A DNA stretch of 64,000 nucleotides from CAVYWD01 sp963772225. Its GTDB lineage: Bacteria; Myxococcota; Myxococcia; Myxococcales; UBA5297. The stretch is from positions 1,364,001 to 1,428,000 of the forward strand of contig CAVYWD010000001.1 of NCBI GenBank assembly GCA_963772225.1, in the 5' to 3' direction. This document shows, piece by piece, positions 36,765-46,192 of this stretch; the first letter of the stretch is position 1; each line of letters starts with the position of its first letter. The position numbers were made by a program, and so were the translations under genes. The notes under the pieces were generated by a model. It did no database searches and had not been told where the DNA came from. It saw only the letters and a list, made by a program, of their open reading frames with translations.

Positions 36765-38006
36765 ATGAATGTGTCTCGCCTCCTCGTGGCAGCCTTCTGG
36801 CTGGCCACGGCCGCGTGCGGCACGGGGTTGGTCAGCGACACCAGCGGCCCACTGGGCGGCATCGACCAGGGGTGGTGGGACGCCGGACAACCTGCGGCCC
36901 ACGACGCTGGGTCGCAAGCAACGGACTCCGGTCAGACCCCTGATGTGGGGCAGGACGCCGGGCACGACGCTGGCGCGGCGGATGCCAGTCCCCCGGTGGA
37001 CGCCGGTGGTGAGCCGGATTCCGGCTCACCCTCGTCCACGGCCGCCCCGTGCGATATCTACGCCGGCGCCAATACGCCGTGCGTCGCGGCGCACAGCACG
37101 GTCCGCGCCCTGTACTCGACGTACAGCGGCCCGCTCTACCAGGTGAGAAAGTCGGACGGCACCGCCAAGGATATCCCTGTGGAGAGCGCTGGGGGCTACG
37201 TCGACATCGCGGCGCAAGACTCCTTCTGCTCCGGCTCGACGTGCACCATCTCCATCCTCTACGACCAGTCTCCGAACGGCAACGACCTCAAGAAGGCACC
37301 CCCCGGCGCGACGTGGTTGGCGAATGGAGGCATTGAATCGAGCGCCATCAAAGGCAAGGTCACGGTGAATGGCCATACGGCCTACGGGATCTACGTCAGC
37401 GCGGACAACGTTGCGTATAGAAACAACAGCACCAAAGCCGTCGCTACCGGCAATCAGGCCGAGTCCATGTACATGGTCGTGGATGGAAAGCGCTACAGCA
37501 GCTCCTGCTGCTTCGACTATGGGAATGCCGAGGCGAACAGCAAAGACAACGGCAACGGTACGATGGAAGCTCTCTATTGGGGAACCGACACGACGTGGGG
37601 AGGCAAAGGCGACGGCAATGGCCCCTGGCTCGCCGCCGACCTCGAGAATGGTATGTTCAAGAGCGACAAAGGCGGCTGGCAAACGACATCGACCTCTCCC
37701 AACGCCAAATCCATCATCGCCACCTTCGCCACGGGCTTTCTCAAGGGTCCCTCCGGAGATCACTTCACGCTCAAGGGCGGAGATGCGCAATCGGGCAAGC
37801 TCGTCACCACTTGGGACGGCAACCGCCCCTCGCCCGGCTACGCCCCCAAGAAGTTGGAAGGCGCCATCATCTTGGGAACCGGTGGCGACGGCAGCAACGG
37901 CGGCGTCGGGACCTTCTACGAAGGGGCCATGACGACAGGCAGCCCGTCGGACGCCGTTGACGACGCCATTCAGGCCAACATCATCGCTGCGGGGTACGGG
38001 CAATAG
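36765..38006 (+). CDS. GH54 alpha-L-arabinofuranosidase lipoprotein (copy 2)
   Basis: 413 residues, clear paralogue of the 22079 product. The leader ends LATAACGTG; the linker with DAGHDAGAADAS units reaches about residue 88. The GH54 domain keeps CDIYAGANTPCVAAHSTVRALYS, FCSGSTCTISILYDQS, CCFDYGNAEA, MEALYWG with nucleophile Glu268, and GTGGDGSNGG with acid/base Asp375. The acid/base motif reads GGDGS here but GGDNS in the other copy. There is no CBM42. ATG at 36765 with GGAGAGAGC upstream. The esterase gene at 38187 follows after about 180 bases and may share this promoter, since it has no TGACCC element of its own. Confidence 0.92.
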   Translation: MNVSRLLVAAFWLATAACGTGLVSDTSGPLGGIDQGWWDAGQPAAHDAGSQATDSGQTPDVGQDAGHDAGAADASPPVDAGGEPDSGSPSSTAAPCDIYAGANTPCVAAHSTVRALYSTYSGPLYQVRKSDGTAKDIPVESAGGYVDIAAQDSFCSGSTCTISILYDQSPNGNDLKKAPPGATWLANGGIESSAIKGKVTVNGHTAYGIYVSADNVAYRNNSTKAVATGNQAESMYMVVDGKRYSSSCCFDYGNAEANSKDNGNGTMEALYWGTDTTWGGKGDGNGPWLAADLENGMFKSDKGGWQTTSTSPNAKSIIATFATGFLKGPSGDHFTLKGGDAQSGKLVTTWDGNRPSPGYAPKKLEGAIILGTGGDGSNGGVGTFYEGAMTTGSPSDAVDDAIQANIIAAGYGQ

Positions 38007-38186
38007 CGCAGCTCCTTCAGGGTCCGAAGGGCCCGGAAATGGCGTTCTGATGTGAGGTCCGGCTTGGCAACCTTCGGTGACGGGAGCACGGCCTCGCCGA
38101 TTCGATTGCCCGGCGCGCGGCCGCACTCAGCCACAATCGGTCGAGGAAAATAAATGCTGAGTTGCGTCAACCGATACGGAGAGAAC

Positions 38187-39374
38187 ATGAACCACGTATC
38201 TCGACTCCTCCTCGCAGCGCTCTTGATCCCCGTGGTCGCCTGCGAAATTGGGTCGGGTGACCTCAGTGCAGATGGGCGCGACGCAGGCAACGCGCACGAC
38301 GCGGGACAAGCTGCGACCGCGGACTCCGGTGTCGCCGTTGCGCTGGATGCTGGGCAAGGGGATTTTCCGGCGCCGGGACGTGACGCAGGCGCTGCGGTGG
38401 ACGCAAGTGCCACGGTCGACGCGGGTAGCGCGACCGATGCGGGGGCAGCGGTGGACGCAGGCTCGACGGCGACCGCCAACAAGAGCACCGGGTGCGGCAA
38501 AACCTCGACGCTCACCTTCGGGACGGTCCCGGGCGAGTCGGGGCAGTTCGTGGGCGTCGGCACGGGTGGCTACGTGACCATTCAGAGCAGCGGCCAGAGC
38601 CGCGGCTTCGCGATGAGGCTTCCTGACAACTACGACAAGAACCAGCCCTACTGGCTGATCTTCGGATTTCACTGGAACGGCGGCATGTCCAAGGACGTCG
38701 ACACCGGCGGATCGAATGGGTACATCATGGCCCACTTCGGGCTCCAGAGCCTTTCGAAGAACAACGCCATCTTCGTCGCGCCCCAGGGTCTCGGCAACGG
38801 CTGGCCGAACTCCAACGGTCAGGACATGACATTCGTCGACGACATGGTCAAGCTGATCGAGGAGAATTACTGCGTCGACACGAAGAACATCTTTGCCAAC
38901 GGGTTCAGCTACGGAGGCGGAATGAGCTACTCCATCGCTTGCTCCCGCGCGAAGGTCTTCCGGGGAGTCGCGATCTACGAAGGAGCGGTGCTCAGCGGGT
39001 GCGACAATGGCAACGATCCCATCGCGTATTGGCAGATGGCGGGCCTCACAGACAACACGTGTAACATTTCCATGGCAACCCCGATGCGCGACAGCTTCGT
39101 GAAGAAGAACGGCTGCACGGCCCAGAACCCGACCCAACCGCCTCAGCCGCCTCCCTACCTGAGCACCGGGGGGCACGTCTGCACGGATTATTCCGGATGC
39201 TCGAGCGGGCATCCCCTTCGCTGGTGCGTCCATCAGTCCGGGCATGGCAACGCCATCGTCGACGGAACCAGCGATCTCTACAACTCGTGCGCGACACCGC
39301 CCCAGACCTGCTCGAGCACGTGCCCCTGCACCTGGGTCCCGCAGGACGTTTGGACTTGGATGAAGGCTCTTTAG
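38187..39374 (+). CDS. CE1/PHB-depolymerase-type esterase lipoprotein (copy 1)
   Basis: 395 residues. The leader ends IPVVACEIG; the linker of DAG, DASATVDAG units goes to ~95. The alpha/beta-hydrolase domain of the polyhydroxybutyrate-depolymerase/feruloyl-esterase group has RGFAMRLPDNYDKNQPYWLIFGFH (oxyanion region), AIFVAPQGLGNGWPN, nucleophile Ser241 in GFSYGGGMSY and a C-terminal VHQSGHGNAI giving the His. The many Cys near the C-terminus (TGCGK, CTDYSGCSS, CSSTCPC) resemble fungal-type secreted esterases. Feruloyl or acetyl ester cleavage on arabinoxylan is the likely job. A close paralogue is at 55990. GGAGAG precedes the ATG. Confidence 0.87.
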   Translation: MNHVSRLLLAALLIPVVACEIGSGDLSADGRDAGNAHDAGQAATADSGVAVALDAGQGDFPAPGRDAGAAVDASATVDAGSATDAGAAVDAGSTATANKSTGCGKTSTLTFGTVPGESGQFVGVGTGGYVTIQSSGQSRGFAMRLPDNYDKNQPYWLIFGFHWNGGMSKDVDTGGSNGYIMAHFGLQSLSKNNAIFVAPQGLGNGWPNSNGQDMTFVDDMVKLIEENYCVDTKNIFANGFSYGGGMSYSIACSRAKVFRGVAIYEGAVLSGCDNGNDPIAYWQMAGLTDNTCNISMATPMRDSFVKKNGCTAQNPTQPPQPPPYLSTGGHVCTDYSGCSSGHPLRWCVHQSGHGNAIVDGTSDLYNSCATPPQTCSSTCPCTWVPQDVWTWMKAL

Positions 39375-39619
39375 AAATGCCGGCACGCCTCGCCGACCCA
39401 TTCTGGTCGTGTCCCGAGTCGTGTGAAAAGGCGAAATGGCGCGTCCTCCCGGTGTGCTTACCACCGGCCGCAGGTAGGCGGTCTCGACGCCTATCGCTCT
39501 TGTGTGACCGAGGAGCTTGGGCGAGCCGATCCATGAGCGGATACGGAAGGCCGCCGAAAAGGCGGCTCAACGGACTTTGACGTATGGAGGGGGGAGTCGC
39601 TTGCCAGGCTGAACGTCCC

Positions 39620-40010
39620 GTCCCTGTGGATGGACGCCACCTTTGCGAATCCGTGGCGCCGGCAAGGTGGACGAGCCCGCATGTGTTGGCCGCCGCGCGG
39701 GTTCTCGACCAGGGTGCGAAGCGGCATTTCTCCCTCGAAGCCTGCGGCAGCGCGTGCTCCCGGGCAGCGAAGGGCTTCCCGACCCGATGGTGGAGCGGGT
39801 CTTGCGCAGGCCGTTGCTCTGCGTCGTGGATGGCAGCGCCAAGCTGGCCAAGGCCCGTCGCCTTGGTCTTCCACAAGGCGGATGCTCGCGTCCACAAGCC
39901 GCGCAATATCTCCACGAGGAGCTCAACGCCGACTATCGCCGCATCCTCGGCGCGAAGAGCGAGGCAACGGCGCCGGAAGCCTGGAATACGAGCCCAAGTG
40001 GATGGCCGTG
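39620..40010 (+). pseudogene. Decayed IS256-family transposase remnant
   Basis: Pieces of a mutator-type (IS256) transposase in several frames: VLAAARVLDQGAKRHFSLEAC, RPLLCVVDGSAKLAKA (expected catalytic-domain context VVDG), FHKADARVHKPRNIS (equivalent of the QRCxVHKxRN block) and EELNADYRRILGAKSEATAPEAW. The order agrees with the family, but frameshifts separate the pieces and both ends are missing, so it cannot move. No terminal inverted repeats were seen. Confidence 0.6.
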
Positions 40011-40061
40011 ACCTTACGGCTTCGGCTGGACCGAGCGCAGCCAGCAGCGGCTCGCTCCCAT

Positions 40062-41738
40062 TCACAGCGGGCGAGAGGGGCCGCTTTCGCCCGCGCGGCG
40101 ACCGCGCGACACCGCTACCCACAACCCGAGCAGCACGAGGAGAGCGAGCAGCTCCGGCCTGTCCCCGATAGCGGCGGAGCACCCCAGCGCGCCGACGGCA
40201 CCTGCTCGCGCGCTGGCGTCAATGCCGGTGCCCGCATCGCCGGCTCCTATGACCCCATCGCCTTTGCCGGCGCCGGAGTCCACCCCAGCGTCCAACCCGG
40301 CGTCCCCCCCGGAATCGACCCTGGAACCGCCGTCGGTCACCGCGCCCGCGTCGGCCGCCACCCCGGCATCGGGCTGGGACGCCGACGGATGGAAGAGCCA
40401 CCAGTTGAAGTTGAACAGGCTCCCCGTGCCGCCGGTGAACACGAAGAACAGGTCGTGCACGCCGCTGGCGCCGGAGATGGCGCAGCTTTTAGTGGTCCAC
40501 GTCTGCGCCCCGCCGGTGCTCGTGACGGCGCAGACCCCCAAGAGCGTGCCCGTCTGACTGTCGAGGCGGAGCTCGAGGTTGCCACCGCTGCCCGCCGAGG
40601 CGACTCGAGCGTCGAAGGAGGCCGCCCCGGAGCCGAAATCCACTCCTTTCACCTTGAGGTAGTCCCCGCTCTCGATGTTCGTCACGTCCATTCCGCCCTC
40701 GCTGCAGGTCTCGGTCTTGAGTCCCTTCGCCCAAGCGATGGTCTCGGCCTCGGTCTGGACGTAGGGATTCAAGGTGCCGATCTGCGCCACTCCCCCGCTG
40801 GTCCACCAGGGCACCTCGGCGATGGTGCCATCGTCGTGATAGGTCATGGTCGAGACGTTGATCGAGCGCCTCTCCCGGTGGACCGTCGTCAAGGCGTCGT
40901 TGAGGGTGTAGTTGAAGCCGAAGACGTACGAGCTCCCCTGGTAGTCGATGATTCCCGGGTGATTCCCCGACGAGGCGGCGTTCGGCTCCATGACGTATCC
41001 CTTGGTCGTCCATGGGCCCGTCGGGCTGTCGCTCATTGCGTACCCGATGCCCTCCGGGCAACAATAGGAAGCGAAGGCCAGGTAGTAATGCCCGTTTCGC
41101 CGGTAGAACCACGGCCCCTCCTCGTACAAATTCGGCCGCGGGAGCTCGACGATGCTCCCCGAGAAAGAGATCATGTCCTGGTTGAGCTTCACATAGAACA
41201 GCCGCTGATGCCCCCAGTACAGGTAAGCCTGCCCGTCGTCGTCGACGAAGACCGTCGGGTCGATGTCGTCGGTGGAGGCCGAGTTGTGAATCAGCGGGCT
41301 GCCGATCGCATCGCGAAACGGCCCGGCAGGACTGTCCGAGACCGCCACGCCGATGTCCATGTGGCCGCCCCTCACCAGAGGACAGTAGAGGTAGAACTTG
41401 CCATCTCGATAGACGGCCTGCGGCGCCCACGCGTTATAGCCATCGGCCCACGCGAAGGTCTTGGTCGGGGCTCTTACGCTGGCGACGATGCCGTGGTCCG
41501 TCCAGTTGACCATGTCGGTCGTGGAGTAGAGCATCCAATCGTACATCGTGAAGCCCGTTGCATCGTCATCGTCATGGGTGGTGTATAGGTACAACCTGCC
41601 GTCGAAAACCAGTGGCGCTGGATCGGCGGTGAACTTCGTTTGTATTATCGGATTGTCGGCATAAGCCAACCCGACCGGCCCCAAGAGCGCCGTCGACGAC
41701 AGCCACAGCCGCGTGACCCAGAGCCGAGCGTTCGTCAC
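40062..41738 (-). CDS. GH43 arabinofuranosidase/xylosidase with CBM6-like domain and MYXO-CTERM-like anchor
   Basis: 558 residues. Signal peptide without lipobox, then a five-bladed GH43 domain (~28-330): base Asp39 in TADPAPLVFDG, IDPTVFVDDDGQAYLYWG and acid Glu in LYEEGPWFY. A CBM6-like module follows (~345-455: TEAETIAWAKGLKTETC, VKGVDFGSGAASFDARVAS, GNLELRLDSQTG), then a DAG-rich linker, GALGCSAAIGD, a hydrophobic helix and SRGRRAGES. That tail resembles a MYXO-CTERM signal and matches the plan of the CE1 protein at 35388. The start is GTG at 41736-41738 with AGGAGG upstream. It is 61 bases after the GH30 gene, so one operon. Confidence 0.88.
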   Translation of the reverse strand: MTNARLWVTRLWLSSTALLGPVGLAYADNPIIQTKFTADPAPLVFDGRLYLYTTHDDDDATGFTMYDWMLYSTTDMVNWTDHGIVASVRAPTKTFAWADGYNAWAPQAVYRDGKFYLYCPLVRGGHMDIGVAVSDSPAGPFRDAIGSPLIHNSASTDDIDPTVFVDDDGQAYLYWGHQRLFYVKLNQDMISFSGSIVELPRPNLYEEGPWFYRRNGHYYLAFASYCCPEGIGYAMSDSPTGPWTTKGYVMEPNAASSGNHPGIIDYQGSSYVFGFNYTLNDALTTVHRERRSINVSTMTYHDDGTIAEVPWWTSGGVAQIGTLNPYVQTEAETIAWAKGLKTETCSEGGMDVTNIESGDYLKVKGVDFGSGAASFDARVASAGSGGNLELRLDSQTGTLLGVCAVTSTGGAQTWTTKSCAISGASGVHDLFFVFTGGTGSLFNFNWWLFHPSASQPDAGVAADAGAVTDGGSRVDSGGDAGLDAGVDSGAGKGDGVIGAGDAGTGIDASARAGAVGALGCSAAIGDRPELLALLVLLGLWVAVSRGRRAGESGPSRPL

Positions 41739-41799
41739 AAGAGCCTCCTGTCCGTCGACCTGGTTCGGATGGACCTCGTCGTCGAGGCCGCGAACGTCC

Positions 41800-43260
41800 T
41801 TACGGTTTGCCCACGAAGGTCGTCACGCTCTTGGCCCCGAGCGACGCGGTGAAGCGGGCGTTGGCCACCGTGATGGGGCTCTTGCCCGCGAGGTTGTCGC
41901 TCGCCGACGTCACCCACGGCGTCACGGTGCAAGGAGCTGCTCCCGAGACGAAGATGGGCAGCTGGGTTGCGCTGCTGTTGTTGTTGATGGCGACCACGAC
42001 GACGGTCCCGTCCGCCGGGTTCGTGTAGGCCGAGAGCAAGACGCCCGACGGCGCGGTGCCCGAGGTCGAGACGCGGACATAGCCGGGGCGGATGAAGCGA
42101 GAGAAGTTGCCCCCGACCCAGAGGCGCTTCGACCACACGTTGGTGTCGGTGTTGAAAAGCCCCCCGTTGCCGCTGGCCCAGACCCACCAGAAGTGCCACG
42201 CATTCATGTTGGCGATGGTGAGCGCCTCGTGGATGATCTTGCCGATGCGAAGCCCGCTGTCGATGCCGTCGGCGACGCTGCTCGGCGAGTCGTTGTTGGT
42301 GTCGTAGATCTCGGTCTCCCAGAACTCTTTGCCGGCTTGTGCAATCTGCGGGTACGCCTGCGGGTTTCCTCCGTATTCATGGGTCGCGACGATCTCCGTG
42401 TACTTCCAGGCATCGGCGTTGTTCTGCAGCGCGGTCAGGTAATCGCCAATGCCGTACCAGTTCATCGTCTCGGGCGCCATGACCTTGGCACCGGTGCTGG
42501 CCAGCGCCGGGCCCAAGTACGTCCCCACCCAGGTCGCCATCTCGGTTGCGGTGAACCACGTCGTCGCGTTCAAGCCTTGGCTGTCGGGCTCGTTCTCCGC
42601 GGAGACGGCGTAGATGGGCACGCCGGCGTTCTTCATGGTCGTCACGAAGCTCGCCAGGGTGTTGGCCCAGTCTTGCGGGTTGATGAGCTTCGGGGGGTTG
42701 CCGCTGATGTCCGAAGTCTTCACCTCCCACGGCGCCGCCCAAACCTTCACGCCATGAGCGACGGCGGACTTGGCGATGGTGGTCTCGCTGGTGGTGCCGC
42801 CGCCGATCCGAATGCGGTGGAGCGTGAACCCCGCTCCGCTGGTGGTGGACCAGAGCATGTCGGGGTCGTTCTGCGGGTCTCGGAAGTTCCCGGACCAAGC
42901 GGTGGAGGTCCCGAAGCCCGAGATCTTTTGCAGAATGCCGGACAGGTCGACCTTCACGTCCCCGGACTGGGCGGTGCCGGTGCTGCAGGCGGTGATGACG
43001 GTGCTGCCGGCATCCGCGGCGCCAGCGTCCGGTCGGCTCCCGGCGTCCGTCGCTGCGGTCCCTCCGTCCGTCGCCGCGGCCCCTCCGTCGGTCACCCCGA
43101 CCCCGACGTCAGAGGCGCCGGAGCCGCCGTCCTGCGCTTTCGCGCCAGCGTCTCGCGCTCCTGCTCCCGAGTCCTCATCGCCGTCACCGCTCGCGGAGCC
43201 CAAGGAGCAGGCGACAAGCAGGATGGGCATGACGAGCCACGCGATTCCTGGCCTTTTCAC
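41800..43260 (-). CDS. GH30 glucuronoxylanase-type lipoprotein
   Basis: 486 residues. The leader ends MPILLVACSLG and the linker is rich in DGG/DAG to about residue 90. Catalytic GH30 barrel with GFGTSTAWSGNFRDP at the start, acid/base Glu224 in YAVSAENEPDSQG and nucleophile Glu317 in EFWETEIYDT, followed by the side beta-domain (GNFSRFIRPGYVRVSTSG). The overall plan and length fit subfamily GH30_8, which cuts xylan at glucuronic-acid branches, though I have not checked the recognition Arg. The start is GTG at 43258-43260 with GGAGG five bases upstream. First gene of the GH30-GH43 operon. Confidence 0.88.
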   Translation of the reverse strand: MKRPGIAWLVMPILLVACSLGSASGDGDEDSGAGARDAGAKAQDGGSGASDVGVGVTDGGAAATDGGTAATDAGSRPDAGAADAGSTVITACSTGTAQSGDVKVDLSGILQKISGFGTSTAWSGNFRDPQNDPDMLWSTTSGAGFTLHRIRIGGGTTSETTIAKSAVAHGVKVWAAPWEVKTSDISGNPPKLINPQDWANTLASFVTTMKNAGVPIYAVSAENEPDSQGLNATTWFTATEMATWVGTYLGPALASTGAKVMAPETMNWYGIGDYLTALQNNADAWKYTEIVATHEYGGNPQAYPQIAQAGKEFWETEIYDTNNDSPSSVADGIDSGLRIGKIIHEALTIANMNAWHFWWVWASGNGGLFNTDTNVWSKRLWVGGNFSRFIRPGYVRVSTSGTAPSGVLLSAYTNPADGTVVVVAINNNSSATQLPIFVSGAAPCTVTPWVTSASDNLAGKSPITVANARFTASLGAKSVTTFVGKP

Positions 43261-43349
43261 GATACCTCCGTTGGCACTCGCACCGCTGCCTTGACCGAGC
43301 GTCGCCACCTCGTCTGCAGCCTGAGAAGGCCGGTACTCCGGCTTGGTAC

Positions 43350-43377
43350 TGAGCGAGCCACCGGCGAAAATGGGTCA
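43350..43377 (-). promoter_or_regulatory. TGACCC-N18-CTC promoter of the GH30-GH43 operon
   Basis: Minus strand TGACCC at 43377-43372 and CTCA at 43353-43350, spacing 18; about 90 bases before the GTG start. Confidence 0.7.
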
Positions 43378-43446
43378 TCGGCCTGCGAGCGGCCCCTTCG
43401 CGGAAACGAGGTGGGACTGCCCTGCGCCGCCGCCTGGCTGTGCGCT

Positions 43447-43474
43447 TGACCCTGCTGGAAGCCTACCGCCCTCA
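43447..43474 (+). promoter_or_regulatory. TGACCC-N18-CTC promoter of the GH31 gene
   Basis: TGACCC at 43447-43452 and CTCA at 43471-43474, spacing 18. The first ATG (43484) lies only 13 bases from the CTC element. Confidence 0.7.
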
Positions 43475-43483
43475 ATACCTCCA

Positions 43484-46084
43484 ATGAATCGACCCTTCGA
43501 CCCATTGATGAGACCCATTTCGCGGGAAGTCCGCCCGTGGCCCGCGCTGATCGGCGTGCTCGCGTCGCTGGCGGGCTGCACCGGCTACTTAACGGGGACC
43601 GCCAGTAACGATGGGCGCGATGCGGCCGAGCTGGGCCGCGACGGCGGTGGCGGAGGCGGCGGGGGAAACGGCGCAGACGGCGCAGACGGCGGCGGCGGCG
43701 GCAGCGGCGACGGCGGCAGGGACAGCGGGGTCGCCGGCGCCGACGGGGGCAGCGACTCGAGCTCGGACGCTGGTCCGTCGCCGTTGTCCTGCGGCGACGC
43801 CGGGACCTCGGCGTCGAGCGCCTACGCTGTCGACTCCGCCGGGGTGACCTTCGTGGTGACCAACGGCCGCGTGCGGCTTCAAGTGTGCCAAGAGGACATC
43901 ATCCGCGTCCAGTACGCCACTGGCACGTCCATCCCGGCCAAATCGTCGCTCTCGGTCAACGCGGCCTGGGGCACTCCCAGCTTTTGCGTGGCCGAGGCCG
44001 CGGGGCAAGTGACCATCACGACCGCCCGGATGAAGGCGAAGGTCAACACCTCGAGCGGATTGGTCACCTTCACGGACCTGACCGACAACGTCGTCTTGGC
44101 GGAGGATGGGAAATCCCTCACCCCGGTCACCGTCGAGGGGGTCAGCACCTATAAAGTCGAGACGACGTTCAAATCCCCCACCGACGAGGCCCTGTACGGC
44201 TTAGGTCAACACCAAGATGGCGTGATGAATCGCAAGGGCACCACCGAGCACCTCTTGAACGCCAACCAGTGGATCACCGTCCCGGTTCTGGTCTCCAACC
44301 GCGGCTATGGCGTCTTCTGGGACAACTACGCCTCCTCCGACTTCTACGGGAACGACTCGGGCAACACCAAGTACCGCTATGACTCCGAAGTCGGCGATCA
44401 GGTCGACTATTACTTCTTCTACGGCCCGAGCCTCGACCACGTCCTGGCGCTTTATCGAACTGCCACCGGCGCCGCCCCGCTCCTTCCCAAGTGGGCCTAC
44501 GGGTTGTTCCAGTCCAAGGACAAGTATGGCAGCCAGGCGGAGCTGCTGGCAGTGAAAGACGGCTATCGGAATGCCAACATCCCGCTCGACACCATTGTCC
44601 AGGACTGGGACTACTGGTCGCCCTACCTGTGGGGCTCCCACTTCATGGACGAGTCCCAGAACCGGTACCCGGATCCGGCGTCGCTCATCACTCAGCTGCA
44701 CACCGCCAACGTCCACGCGATGATCTCCATCTGGCCGCTTTACGAGACGGGCTCGACGCGGAAGGCCGGCGAGCTGGACAACTACACCGGGCTCGACGCC
44801 ATCAAGGCGCTGTTCGCCAGCGGCGGCGCCCACCACTTCTACGATCCGTTCAACGCATCGGCCCGAACGCTGGTGTACCAGCAGATCCACGACCGCCTGC
44901 TGGGCAAGTACGGATGGGACGCCATCTGGGCCGACAACACCGAGCCACAGGCCTACCCGGACTCCGTCAACATCCACGCGGCCGATACCGGCCTGGGCAA
45001 GGGGGCCTTCTACATCAACGCGTACCCGCTCGAGCACAGCCGGGCGCTGTACGAGGGCTGGCGAAGCGTGGGGCAAAAGGACAAACGCGTCTACGTGCTG
45101 ACCCGCAGCGCCTTTGCCGGCCAACAGCGCTACTCGGCCACCTGCTGGTCGGGAGACATCAGCTGTGACTTCCCCACGCTCGCCAAACAGGTCATCGCCG
45201 GCCTCAACTTCGCGGCCGCCGGGATGCCGTACTGGACTACCGATATTGGCGGCTACACGGGCCACACCCTCGATTGGTCCAGCAGCGCGAACAACGAGAT
45301 GTTTACCCGTTGGTTCCAGTATGGCGCGTTCTGTCCCATCTTCCGCATCCACGGCGGCGGCAGCCGCGAGCTGTACGGCAACCAGTGGAGCGCGACCACG
45401 AAGGCGAACCTCCTCAAGGCCGACTCCCTTCGCTACCGGCTCATGCCGTTCATCTATTCGCTTGCCTGGAAGGTCACCAGCGAAGGGTATTCGATAATGC
45501 GGCATCTCGTGTTCGATTACCCGAACGACACGAGCGTGCTGAACATCAAGGACCAGTTCATGTTCGGCCCGGCATTCCTGGTCAACCCGGTGCTCTCCGC
45601 CGGCGCGACGAGCCGGTCGGTCTATCTCCCGGCCGGGACGTGGTACGACTTCTGGACCGGCGCCACCAGCAACGGCGGCTCGTCGAGCTCGGTCAGCGCT
45701 CCGCTCAGCCAGATCCCGCTCTTCGTGAAGGCGGGCTCGATCGTCCCCATGGGCCCGAGCATCCAGTATGCAACCCAGAGCATCGACCCCCTCGAGATCC
45801 GGGTCTACCGGGGCCAGGACGCCACGTTCACCCTCTACGAGGACGCGGGCGACTCGTACGACTACGAAACCGGAAAGTATTCGACCATCCGGCTCACCTG
45901 GAGCGACGCGAACCAGTCGCTGACCATCGGGGCCCGCTCAGGAACCTACCCCGGGATGCCGACGAGTCGGACATTCAACGTGGTGTGGGTCGGAGCCCAG
46001 CACGGCACGGGAATCGACGTCACCGCGGCGGCAGACAAGGCGGTCCAGTATACGGGCTCGGAGGTGGTGGTGAGCGCAAAGTGA
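43484..46084 (+). CDS. GH31 alpha-xylosidase-type lipoprotein
   Basis: 866 residues. The leader ends LASLAGC; the linker of GGG, DGADGG units goes to ~105. GH31 N-terminal beta-domain with LYGLGQHQDGVMNRKG, then the catalytic barrel with QDWDYW, nucleophile Asp484 in DAIWADNTEP and acid/base Asp558 in CWSGDIS, then a C-terminal beta-domain with the DUF5110-like end. Similarity to alpha-xylosidases (YGVFWDNYASSDF, GTTEHLLNANQ) suggests removal of xylose from xyloglucan; alpha-glucosidase activity is less likely. Start uncertain: ATG at 43484 sits almost at the predicted transcript start; ATG at 43508 (MRPISREV) also gives a good lipoprotein leader. Confidence 0.88.
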   Translation: MNRPFDPLMRPISREVRPWPALIGVLASLAGCTGYLTGTASNDGRDAAELGRDGGGGGGGGNGADGADGGGGGSGDGGRDSGVAGADGGSDSSSDAGPSPLSCGDAGTSASSAYAVDSAGVTFVVTNGRVRLQVCQEDIIRVQYATGTSIPAKSSLSVNAAWGTPSFCVAEAAGQVTITTARMKAKVNTSSGLVTFTDLTDNVVLAEDGKSLTPVTVEGVSTYKVETTFKSPTDEALYGLGQHQDGVMNRKGTTEHLLNANQWITVPVLVSNRGYGVFWDNYASSDFYGNDSGNTKYRYDSEVGDQVDYYFFYGPSLDHVLALYRTATGAAPLLPKWAYGLFQSKDKYGSQAELLAVKDGYRNANIPLDTIVQDWDYWSPYLWGSHFMDESQNRYPDPASLITQLHTANVHAMISIWPLYETGSTRKAGELDNYTGLDAIKALFASGGAHHFYDPFNASARTLVYQQIHDRLLGKYGWDAIWADNTEPQAYPDSVNIHAADTGLGKGAFYINAYPLEHSRALYEGWRSVGQKDKRVYVLTRSAFAGQQRYSATCWSGDISCDFPTLAKQVIAGLNFAAAGMPYWTTDIGGYTGHTLDWSSSANNEMFTRWFQYGAFCPIFRIHGGGSRELYGNQWSATTKANLLKADSLRYRLMPFIYSLAWKVTSEGYSIMRHLVFDYPNDTSVLNIKDQFMFGPAFLVNPVLSAGATSRSVYLPAGTWYDFWTGATSNGGSSSSVSAPLSQIPLFVKAGSIVPMGPSIQYATQSIDPLEIRVYRGQDATFTLYEDAGDSYDYETGKYSTIRLTWSDANQSLTIGARSGTYPGMPTSRTFNVVWVGAQHGTGIDVTAAADKAVQYTGSEVVVSAK

Positions 46085-46139
46085 GGGAGCTTTGGGATGG
46101 AAAAGGCTTTGGGCGCCGCGGGCCCAGGCTTTTCGAGTC

Positions 46140-46192
46140 GCACTTCGTGGAGCCTGGAGCCTGAAGCCCGGGGTCTGGAGCCTGAAGCCCCA
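46140..46192 (+). repeat. Partial core of the 3'-end palindromic repeat (after the GH31 gene)
   Basis: GGAGCCTGGAGCCTGAAGCC and GGGGTCTGGAGCCTGAAGCC units without the conserved outer parts of the family. Confidence 0.55.

Noticed and set aside
39630..41588. 652-codon plus-strand frame
   Set aside because: Antisense to the GH43 gene and partly in the transposase remnant; no leader or domain.
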